A DNA stretch of 39,420 nt from Candidatus Magasanikbacteria bacterium GW2011_GWC2_37_14 (GTDB lineage Bacteria; Patescibacteriota; Patescibacteriia; Magasanikbacterales; UBA922). The position numbers and the translations under genes were made by a program. Below are positions 9,528-16,829 of this stretch, piece after piece. Every line of letters starts with the position of its first letter. Positions within the stretch are counted from its first letter, which is position 1. The stretch lies in the NCBI GenBank assembly GCA_000990355.1, contig LBSX01000018.1:1-39420 (forward strand). The letters are read 5' to 3'. Below the pieces are notes generated by a model. That model was not told where the DNA came from, searched no databases, and worked only from the letters and a program-made list of their open reading frames with translations.

Positions 9528-10073
9528 ATGAAAATCTATACCAAAACTGGGGACCAAGGCAAAACTAGTATGCTGGGTGGGAAGCGTGTACTTAAGTCTT
9601 GTTTAGAAATGGAAGCAATTGGTGAGGTAGATGAGCTTAATGCTTTTTTAGGGGTATTGATTGAAGAAATAGAAGATGATTTTAAAGTAGAGAAAAAGAA
9701 ATTAATTAATATCCAAAATAATTTGTTTGTAGTGGGTGCTAATTTGGCCGGTTTGCAAATGAATGTAGTTAGTATGCCAAAATTAAAAAATTCTGAAGTT
9801 AAAAAATTGGAAAAATGGATTGATAAAATGGATTTGGAATTGCCCAAATTAACCAATTTTATTTTACCTGGTGGTAGTGAAGAATCAGTTCTAGCTTTTT
9901 ATGCCCGAGCAATTTGTCGACGAGCTGAACGCCAAGTAATTGCTTTAAGTCAAAAATATAAAGTTGATCCAAATATTAAAAAATATTTAAATCGTTTAAG
10001 TGATTTGCTTTTTACTTTAGGACGTTGGTTTAATTTTAAAAGTGGAGAAACAGAAATTAAGTGGCAAAGATAG
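9528..10073 (+). CDS. Cob(I)yrinic acid a,c-diamide / ATP:cob(I)alamin adenosyltransferase, PduO type
   Basis: MKIYTKTGDQGKTSMLGGKRV..., GEVDELNAFLG, FILPGGSEESVLAFYARAICRRAER. Confidence 0.95.
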   Translation: MKIYTKTGDQGKTSMLGGKRVLKSCLEMEAIGEVDELNAFLGVLIEEIEDDFKVEKKKLINIQNNLFVVGANLAGLQMNVVSMPKLKNSEVKKLEKWIDKMDLELPKLTNFILPGGSEESVLAFYARAICRRAERQVIALSQKYKVDPNIKKYLNRLSDLLFTLGRWFNFKSGETEIKWQR

Positions 10074-10126
10074 TTGATATTTTAAAGTAAAAGTGCTAGA
10101 ATAATAGCACTTTTATTAATTATCCT

Positions 10127-11047
10127 ATGACTCCTGAACAATCTTTATTTTTGGTTTTTGGCATTGTCATTGTCGGTTTTATGGTCGTTGATTTAGGCTA
10201 TTTTAATCGTAAAAGTCATAAGGTTGGTTTTAAAGAAGCTTTGTGGCAATCTTTGTTTTGGATTGGGATTTCTATTGTTTTTGGTATCTTAATTTCCATA
10301 TTTTTGAGTCGGGAATTGGCAGCAGAATTTTTGAGCGCTTATGTAACGGAAAAAATGCTATCGGTAGATAATCTATTCGTGATCATGTTGATTTTTAGTT
10401 ATTTTAAATTGGACGAAAAATATCATCATAAAGCTTTGTTTTGGGGGATTTTGGGAGCGATAGTATTTAGAGGTATTTTTATTACCGCTGGCGCTTATAT
10501 AATTCATCAATTTTATTGGGTGTTGTATATTTTTGGGGCAGTGTTAATTTATACTGCTTTTAAATTAATTACTGAAAAAAAAGAAGAGCATATTGATTTT
10601 AGTCAAAACAAAATAATCAAGGCAGCACATAAATTGTTACCCTTTACCAATAGTAATCATGGAGGAAAGTTTTGGCTGAGAGAAAATGGCAAGTTTTATT
10701 TTACTTCACTATTTTTAATTGTTTTGTTTGTAGAATTTACTGATATTATTTTTGCGGTAGATTCAATTCCCGCGGTTTTTGCCATTTCGCAACATTGGTT
10801 TATTGTTTTTACTTCCAATATTTTTGCGATCATGGGTTTGCGGGCTTTGTTTTTTTTGATTGAAAATATTCTTCATAAATTTCATCATTTACAAAAAGGT
10901 TTGGCTTTTATCTTGTTTTTTATTGGTGCCAAAATGCTTTCCGGTATTTTTGATTTTCATATTTCTTCTTTGGTATCTTTTGGGATTATTATGGGCGCTT
11001 TGGCAGCTTCAATGATCTTGTCGGTGATTTTTCCAAAGAAGATTTAG
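10127..11047 (+). CDS. terC: TerC/Alx family integral membrane protein
   Basis: TEKMLSVDNLFVIMLIF, FVEFTDIIFAVDSIPAVFAI, SNIFAIMGLRALFFL. Confidence 0.93.
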   Translation: MTPEQSLFLVFGIVIVGFMVVDLGYFNRKSHKVGFKEALWQSLFWIGISIVFGILISIFLSRELAAEFLSAYVTEKMLSVDNLFVIMLIFSYFKLDEKYHHKALFWGILGAIVFRGIFITAGAYIIHQFYWVLYIFGAVLIYTAFKLITEKKEEHIDFSQNKIIKAAHKLLPFTNSNHGGKFWLRENGKFYFTSLFLIVLFVEFTDIIFAVDSIPAVFAISQHWFIVFTSNIFAIMGLRALFFLIENILHKFHHLQKGLAFILFFIGAKMLSGIFDFHISSLVSFGIIMGALAASMILSVIFPKKI

Positions 11048-11062
11048 CCGTTGGCAACACTC

Positions 11063-11091
11063 TTGAAATATTTTTTTGGGTGTGTTATAAT
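11063..11091 (+). promoter_or_regulatory. promoter (TTGAAA-N17-TATAAT) of the tRNA-Leu unit
   Basis: -35 11063-11068, -10 11086-11091. Confidence 0.6.
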
Positions 11092-11120
11092 TTTTTCACA
11101 ATTTATTTTGACCAGTATTT

Positions 11121-11190
11121 ATGCCCAGGTGGTGAAACTGGTACCATGAACCACAAGGGTTCATGGCCGTGCACCCCTGTGGTGCACGGG
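11121..11190 (+). other. partial tRNA-Leu 5' duplication followed by two perfect 9-bp hairpins
   Basis: 23-nt exact repeat ATGCCCAGGTGGTGAAACTGGTA (also 11222-11244), then CCATGAACC-acaag-GGTTCATGG and CCGTGCACC-cctgt-GGTGCACGG. Confidence 0.8.
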
Positions 11191-11223
11191 ACACAATAGA
11201 CAACTAGTAAAATAAATCAACAT

Positions 11224-11307
11224 GCCCAGGTGGTGAAACTGGTAGACACAAGGGACTTAAAATCCCTCGGCAGCAATGTCATGCGGGTTCGATTCCCGCC
11301 TTGGGCA
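11224..11307 (+). tRNA. tRNA-Leu (anticodon UAA)
   Basis: GCCCAGG/CTTGGGC acceptor, anticodon loop CTTAAAA, long variable arm, GGTTCGATTCC T-arm; CCA not encoded. Confidence 0.95.
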
Positions 11308-11382
11308 CTACGTAGTGCTTGGTTTCTGAAGACCTAGAGGGTTGGCCCTCTAGTGAATATCTTTAGGTGACCGAGATACATC

Positions 11383-11415
11383 AAAAAACACCAACAATTA
11401 TGAATGGTGTTTTTT
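11383..11415 (+). terminator. Rho-independent terminator after tRNA-Leu unit
   Basis: AAAAAACACC...GGTGTTTTTT. Confidence 0.75.
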
Positions 11416-11428
11416 GTATATTGATTTA

Positions 11429-12391
11429 TTAAATGGATTTAGTCGATTCTTTACAATCATCTTCAACTACTAGTTCTTTCTTCTTTATCCAGGTGAATCC
11501 TTTATCTGGAACAATAATAGCCACATCCACTGGTCCGCCAACTCCGGGTATCGCACCGGGATCAGCGACTATACCGTCAGAAAATCTTTGTATTGCTGAA
11601 GTAGTTTTTATAATTAAGGCAGAAAAATCTATCGCATCTTGCAATGTCATTGTACCCCACTGTATTGCATATTCTAAATTACGAAGTTGTTTATTTATTT
11701 CTTCCTGGCCATATTTTTGTGCTGATTCTTGAACAAATTTAATATTACCAATTCTACCATCAAAACCTAATACAATTCTCGAAGCAACATCATTTTGACC
11801 CTCCCAAGATGCCCCATATTCTTTTCCGGGTTCTTTACTGTTTCTCTTTATTTCAATCTCGCCAGGTATTCTACAAGTATATACCTCATGAGATTCATAA
11901 TTTTTATTGAAACCCGCTAAAAGAAAATTTAGTGGCTCTAGCATAGCATTAATCACACCTGTTTTACCATTTTTGTCTTGGACTTGGACTATAACAATAT
12001 TATTTTTTACTTCTGTTGTAATAATCTTACCACCATTAAGAGTAACGTCTCTCTCAAATTGGCTAGTAATAGCTTTTATTTGTTCCTCCACTTTATATAT
12101 ATTGCCAAAATATTTATGAATTTTTTCCGCCACTTCTTTTACAGTCATTTTTTCAGTATCTTCACTTTTTTTGAACTGTTCAATGTATTTGCTGATATTT
12201 TTCATCATGCCATTTTCAGGCAAAAATGCTAAACCCGTAGCCGCAATTGCAATCCTTTCATTGATTTTAAATAATTTAGAGGCATTGTCACTACCTATTC
12301 TAGCCGCCCCTCTTTGATTGCGATAGCTTTGACGACTATCAGCTGCTAATACGATACCTTCTGGTGTTGTTATATTAATAACAAGAGACAT
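11429..12391 (-). CDS. proteasome-like Ntn hydrolase (beta-subunit/Anbu/HslV superfamily), predicted Ser nucleophile
   Basis: After Met removal Ser1, Asp17 in GIVLAADSR, DNASKLFKI aligning with the Lys33 motif KDAKKIFKI; C-terminal GGPVDVAIIVPDKGFTWI typical of proteasome beta folds. Confidence 0.78.
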   Translation of the reverse strand: MSLVINITTPEGIVLAADSRQSYRNQRGAARIGSDNASKLFKINERIAIAATGLAFLPENGMMKNISKYIEQFKKSEDTEKMTVKEVAEKIHKYFGNIYKVEEQIKAITSQFERDVTLNGGKIITTEVKNNIVIVQVQDKNGKTGVINAMLEPLNFLLAGFNKNYESHEVYTCRIPGEIEIKRNSKEPGKEYGASWEGQNDVASRIVLGFDGRIGNIKFVQESAQKYGQEEINKQLRNLEYAIQWGTMTLQDAIDFSALIIKTTSAIQRFSDGIVADPGAIPGVGGPVDVAIIVPDKGFTWIKKKELVVEDDCKESTKSI

Positions 12392-12617
12392 ATGATGTAG
12401 AGTTAAAATTATTATTTAATAAATCATCACTTGAGAAAGCTGGACAAGGCATAATTAGATCAAACATGACAATTGGCCTGTTGTCCTGTCTGTCGCTTAT
12501 TATTTTTACTGGTTCTTCTTTCAAAATGAATGATTCTAAAATTTGTTTATGCAAAGGAGTTGCAATTTCTGGTAATTTTGAATTCCTAAGTATTTTTTCG
12601 AGCTCATTTATGTCCAT
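12375..12617 (-). CDS. 80-aa hypothetical protein, overlapping the Ntn hydrolase start
   Basis: ATG ORF overlapping the next gene by 17 nt; preceded by ECF-type promoter motif. Confidence 0.6.
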   Translation of the reverse strand: MDINELEKILRNSKLPEIATPLHKQILESFILKEEPVKIISDRQDNRPIVMFDLIMPCPAFSSDDLLNNNFNSTSYVSCY

Positions 12618-12629
12618 ATATATGTATAT

Positions 12630-13268
12630 TTAACTTTGCTCTAATAATATAACGTTTTTAGTGGCAAAAGGTTGCACTTCCTTCTCATCTTTATTAATAT
12701 CTTTGGTCAGTTTAAAGTTTTTTTTTAGTTTTTTCAACCCTCTACTTATTAAAGATTTAACCGTTCCTTCCTTTTTGTCTAATATTAAACAAATTTCTTC
12801 TATTGTTTTATTTTCAAAATACTTTAACGATATTACATCCTGGTATTTAATTGATAATTTCTGTAATTCTTTTCTTATGAGACCGCCTTTTATATCATTG
12901 TCTATTTTTTCTTGTGTTAGTCTGACTTCCGTCAAATGGTCACCAAAATTTTCTGGTTCAAAGTTGGCATCTTCCATTAGCTGGTCGAGTGAAACACATT
13001 TTTTCTTTCTGTAAAAATCATTAAGTTCATTAACTGCTATTTTAAACAACCACGGTGATATGCCAAATTCGGTACACTTAAATTTCTTTATAGATATCAT
13101 GGCTTTAAGAAAAACTGTTGATGTAATATCTTCTGCAACCTGGACACAATTTGTACGTTTTATTATGTATGACAAAATTTTCTGGTAGTATACAGTGTAT
13201 ATTGGTGCAAATTCTTTCTTATCTTGCTGTGCTTTTGCAATTTGTTCTTTTTCTATTTCAATGTCCAT
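12630..13268 (-). CDS. RNA polymerase ECF-type sigma factor
   Basis: Sigma2-like region (YKILSYIIKRTNCVQVAEDITSTVFLKAM...PWLFKIAVNELNDFYRKKK) and sigma4 HTH (IKYQDVISLKYFENKTIEEICLILDKKEGTVKSLISRGLKKLKK). Confidence 0.9.
   Translation of the reverse strand: MDIEIEKEQIAKAQQDKKEFAPIYTVYYQKILSYIIKRTNCVQVAEDITSTVFLKAMISIKKFKCTEFGISPWLFKIAVNELNDFYRKKKCVSLDQLMEDANFEPENFGDHLTEVRLTQEKIDNDIKGGLIRKELQKLSIKYQDVISLKYFENKTIEEICLILDKKEGTVKSLISRGLKKLKKNFKLTKDINKDEKEVQPFATKNVILLEQS
12651..12675 (-). promoter_or_regulatory. ECF-type promoter motif B (GCAAC-N16-CGTT)
   Basis: Minus strand TGCAACCTTTT-N8-AAACGTTATA, lying inside the 3' end of the sigma CDS, 33 nt before the 80-aa ORF. Confidence 0.7.
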
Positions 13269-13307
13269 ACTTAAATAATTTTGAGAGTCTCCTCATCTAA
13301 TATCTAT

Positions 13308-13333
13308 AACGTTTAGAGAAGCTAAAAGGTTGC
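13308..13333 (-). promoter_or_regulatory. ECF-type promoter motif A (GCAAC-N17-CGTT)
   Basis: Minus strand TGCAACCTTTT-N9-AAACGTTATA, 40 nt before the sigma start codon. Confidence 0.72.
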
Positions 13334-13422
13334 ATTAGTATTTTATACCTTAATACTCAAACAGTAAACGCCCCTTATTTGAGGCGCCTGCTATTCTAAA
13401 AATTGTAAAAATAAACTCGATT

Positions 13423-14760
13423 TTACCCCTCCAACAACAACTCTTTCTCCTTAAGCGACAGCTTACTTCGTAAATTACTCAACAAATCTCTCTTCTCATA
13501 AACCGTTCCATCCTTAAGGATATACTTGGCATAGTTTTTCATATCAATACTTTTTTGTTTTACAGTATCTTCATTTGCCATGCCCAATACTGCTGATCTA
13601 AACTTGCTATACTTCTCAAGTTCTTCCGTCAACTTTTCTTTCATACCAAGTTTATCTAAACTCACACCGTCCACTATCTTTAATAACTCTTCAGTTAAAT
13701 CAGTTTCATTAATTGGTCGACAAGGACAATTTTTATCTCTGCTCTTAGTACAAATATAGTAGACGTGGCGATTATAACTGCCATCTTTTAATTTCTTGAA
13801 CTTTTCATCGGCGGTAATACCCGATCCGCAATGTCCACATTTGATTAACCTCGTAAAAGCAAATTCTTTTATTACAGATTTGTCTATCTCTTGGGACTTA
13901 ATTTGTGCTTGTACTCTATCAAACAATTCTTTGTCTATTATCGGCTCGTGTACCCCAGTATACCAATTACCACTACCTCTCGGGTATTCAAAAACTCCGT
14001 AGTAAAAGGAGTTTTTGAGAAGAAGGTATAAATTACCGAGGGATAAGTGTTTGTCATTTTTAGTTTTGAAGTTTATTTCATTCTTTAGCCAAGCATATAC
14101 TCTTCGTCCACTCCAACCATCTAAGGCTACTTTTTCAAATATTTGCTTCATTACTGTCGCTCGGTCTGGATCTACAATTACACTACAAGGTTTGTCCGTA
14201 CGTTTTTCATTTAAATACCCAGTTGGAGCAACCACTGGCCACAAACCCATTTCTACTCTGGCTCTTAATCCTCTCTTTATGTTTATACTCTTGGTATCAT
14301 TTTCTAATTTGGCCTGGCTCCCTAAAATCATGAATAAAAACTTTTCATTGGGGTTATTAGTAAACGTCTGACTATAGGTTCGTATTTCAACCAGGAATCC
14401 TTGATCCATTAAATCCACTACTTTACCAAGGTCACCAGCATTTCTACTAATTCGGTCTGGATGCCAGCAGATAATGCCAGTATATTTACCAGCTTTAATT
14501 TCTTCTAGAAGCTCATTAAACACCGGCCGTTCACCTACGTCTTTGGCCGAATGGCTTTCTTTTTTAGTACCCCTAATTATTAGTCCCTCTCGCTCCGCTA
14601 AAGTCGTCATTTCCTTGATCTGGGAATCAATAGAAAGAGCCTGTTGTTCGTCCGATTCTGTCGATTTACGCGCGTAAAGACAGTATTTTACCTTTACCTT
14701 TGGAATAACCCCATGTTGGTTGCCTTTTATTTGCATATAGTTGTTATTACTTACAACCAT
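13423..14760 (-). CDS. large serine recombinase / site-specific integrase
   Basis: YCLYARKSTESDEQQALSIDSQI, GIICWHPDRISRNAGD, recombinase domain and zinc ribbon CGHCGSGI...CxxKSRDKNCPC. Confidence 0.95.
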   Translation of the reverse strand: MVVSNNNYMQIKGNQHGVIPKVKVKYCLYARKSTESDEQQALSIDSQIKEMTTLAEREGLIIRGTKKESHSAKDVGERPVFNELLEEIKAGKYTGIICWHPDRISRNAGDLGKVVDLMDQGFLVEIRTYSQTFTNNPNEKFLFMILGSQAKLENDTKSINIKRGLRARVEMGLWPVVAPTGYLNEKRTDKPCSVIVDPDRATVMKQIFEKVALDGWSGRRVYAWLKNEINFKTKNDKHLSLGNLYLLLKNSFYYGVFEYPRGSGNWYTGVHEPIIDKELFDRVQAQIKSQEIDKSVIKEFAFTRLIKCGHCGSGITADEKFKKLKDGSYNRHVYYICTKSRDKNCPCRPINETDLTEELLKIVDGVSLDKLGMKEKLTEELEKYSKFRSAVLGMANEDTVKQKSIDMKNYAKYILKDGTVYEKRDLLSNLRSKLSLKEKELLLEG

Positions 14761-14818
14761 ATTAATGACGCAACCCCCCTAGGTAGTCCAGACCGAGAGT
14801 AGGTAAATTGTAGATAAC
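14759..14818. repeat. 60-bp direct repeat, copy 1 (candidate att-like site)
   Basis: 56/60 identical to 15418-15477; abuts recombinase start codon. Confidence 0.85.
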
Positions 14819-14855
14819 AAACACATGCCATAATATTTTTTGAGTGTGCAATACA

Positions 14856-14884
14856 TTGACAACCATACTTTTGTCTGTTAGGAT
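14856..14884 (+). promoter_or_regulatory. promoter (TTGACA-N17-TAGGAT) of GC-rich island gene 3
   Basis: -35 14856-14861, spacer 17. Confidence 0.5.
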
Positions 14885-14927
14885 AAAGTTCGTGCAAAGG
14901 ATGCACTAATAAAAAAGGAGACCTGTC

Positions 14928-15245
14928 ATGGCGGAGACGTTTGAGACCAAGTACCTGGATCTGGTGCGGAAGCTGCGCACGAGAGGAATCGAAGCCACTG
15001 CCCTGCTCATGGGGTGGAATCCTGGTCCGGATGGTATTCACTACACGATTCAGGTCGGTAGCTGGCAACACGGCCGGAAGCTGACCGTCGTGAGCGGGCT
15101 TGGCACGGACGAAGCCCAGATCGCGGTCATGAAGAAGACCTACGACCCGACCGTGCCTGCGACACCTGATCAAGTGTCCAAGGAAGTGGATCTGAAAACC
15201 CTCCTCGCCTTCGGTCAAGATCTCCTCGCCTTCACGGGCGACTAG
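14928..15245 (+). CDS. hypothetical protein, GC-rich island gene 3
   Basis: 105-aa ORF with AAGGAG SD; strong GC bias relative to flanks. Confidence 0.65.
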   Translation: MAETFETKYLDLVRKLRTRGIEATALLMGWNPGPDGIHYTIQVGSWQHGRKLTVVSGLGTDEAQIAVMKKTYDPTVPATPDQVSKEVDLKTLLAFGQDLLAFTGD

Positions 15246-15417
15246 CGCCGTCCTGTCGCACTACCACCCACCGTTCTGGTGGAGTGGTTCCCCACGCACA
15301 TTCCAACAAGGGAGGATTCCCCGACTGTATACGGTAAAAACGAAAGGAGAAAGTCGGGAACAGTCGAAAGATCATCTAGAGATAGGTGATTTTTTGATAA
15401 TTTCTAAGTTTGTCTTT

Positions 15418-15477
15418 ATATTAATGACGCAACCCCTCTAGGTAGTCCAGACCGAGAGTAGATAAACTGTAGGTAAC
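15418..15477. repeat. 60-bp direct repeat, copy 2 (candidate att-like site)
   Basis: See copy 1 at 14759-14818. Confidence 0.85.
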
Positions 15478-15560
15478 TCGACTTCGCAAGAATCTATATG
15501 TAAGCTATTATACACTGGACTTTTAGCTCTATTTGAGTTAAAATATCTTTAACAATTTAA

Positions 15561-15749
15561 GGCCGAAAGGCCAGATACCTAAACCTAAATTAATTTAGGC
15601 ATGGTTTCTCAAGACCCAACGAAGACACTGAACTCCACGTTCAGCGACTCTTCGTTGGGCTATACCGGGAAACTGGTATAGGGTCGTAAGACCTAGCTGG
15701 CGTGGGGTTTTGTGTTTCATGCCGGCTAACCAACAAAGGTCGGTTTTTT
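15561..15749 (+). ncRNA. candidate structured RNA or 5' leader
   Basis: Hairpins GGCC-gaaa-GGCC, CCCAACGAAGA/TCTTCGTTGGG (inner CTGAAC/GTTCAG), CTATACC/GGTATAG, GGTC-gtaa-GACC, AGCTGGC/GCCGGCT, then a T-run; no ORF. Confidence 0.5.
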
Positions 15750-15772
15750 ATTTATTATTAACTTAAAATATT

Positions 15773-16345
15773 ATGCCAGAAAATACAACATCAGTCACCA
15801 CTAAAAAATGTCGTCATTGCCAAGGGATAGTAGATATCAAAGCTAAAAAATGCCAACACTGCAGTTCTGATTTAAGAAATTGGTTTATTAGACACAAAAT
15901 TATTTCTATAATTTTGATAATCATACTATATGCCATTGGTTCTCAAAGTTTGAGTGACACCAACAAAGCAAGACAGGCGGCGAAATTAAACAATGATGGC
16001 TCTACGACTAGTACTTCCGCTGAAGTGCAAAACGACAATAATTTACAAGTCGGACAAGATTCATATCTACGTTTACCAAATATTTCTGATCCTGGACAAA
16101 AAATATGCTTAGGTACAACCACCGATGACGCAGATAAAATTACTAAGGCTATGTTGGCTAATGACTTTTTAGGTCTGTTAGAAATTCCAGGTGCCTTTTG
16201 TGTAAGCAACGGTACAAAGGTAAAACTTATAGAAAAAGATTTTCCACTAAGAAGAGTTAGGATAGTTGAAGGCGTTAATAAGATTGATAGTGATAAAGTT
16301 GGTCTATCTGGATGGGTACCATTAGAATTTGTGGTAACCAACTAA
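15773..16345 (+). CDS. zinc-ribbon membrane protein with SH3-like extracytoplasmic tail
   Basis: CRHCQGIVDIKAKKCQHC zinc ribbon, one TM segment, C-terminal beta-rich domain ending DSDKVGLSGWVPLEFV. Confidence 0.6.
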   Translation: MPENTTSVTTKKCRHCQGIVDIKAKKCQHCSSDLRNWFIRHKIISIILIIILYAIGSQSLSDTNKARQAAKLNNDGSTTSTSAEVQNDNNLQVGQDSYLRLPNISDPGQKICLGTTTDDADKITKAMLANDFLGLLEIPGAFCVSNGTKVKLIEKDFPLRRVRIVEGVNKIDSDKVGLSGWVPLEFVVTN

Positions 16346-16349
16346 TTTA

Positions 16350-16829
16350 TTATTTATCCAACTCAGACTTGGAATCTAAAACGTCAGTAATAATTTTATC
16401 ATTATTATCTTTTTCTCTGCCCGGGTAGATGAATACTCTAATAGCTTCTATTGTTTTTTCAATTAGATTTTTCTTTTCATTTTCTACTTTACGTAATTTC
16501 TCTTCTAGTTTGAGTCTCATAAAACCTGGGTTAGCATTCTCATATCTTGGACTATTGTGCTCCAAAATATATTTTGATGCGTTGAGTGCCACATACTCGT
16601 TACTACCTTTGACCAAACTGACAATTTTAGATTCTGCTACATCACAGATTCCAGTAATGCCGATATCTTTGGCTTTGTTGAATTCTTCTCGAAACACTTC
16701 GTCTTCATTAAACCATCGATAAAAAGTAGCTCGAGAAATATCAAACTTGTGACACAAAGAACTGATAATCGGATTATCACTAGCCAACTTAATCATATTT
16801 TTTTTAATTTTAGCTTTGGACACTTTCAT
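16350..16829 (-). CDS. phage terminase small subunit-like HTH protein
   Basis: N-terminal HTH (NPIISSLCHKFDISRATFYRWFNEDEVFREEFNKA) and organisation typical of small terminase-like proteins. Confidence 0.55.
   Translation of the reverse strand: MKVSKAKIKKNMIKLASDNPIISSLCHKFDISRATFYRWFNEDEVFREEFNKAKDIGITGICDVAESKIVSLVKGSNEYVALNASKYILEHNSPRYENANPGFMRLKLEEKLRKVENEKKNLIEKTIEAIRVFIYPGREKDNNDKIITDVLDSKSELDK

Noticed and set aside
11123-11210. Second functional tRNA-Leu gene
   Set aside because: Only the 5' acceptor strand and D-arm match; no anticodon loop, T-loop consensus or 3' acceptor strand.
14759-15477. ECF promoter in the 60-bp repeats (contains GCAACCCC)
   Set aside because: No CGTT element at 16-17 nt spacing downstream.
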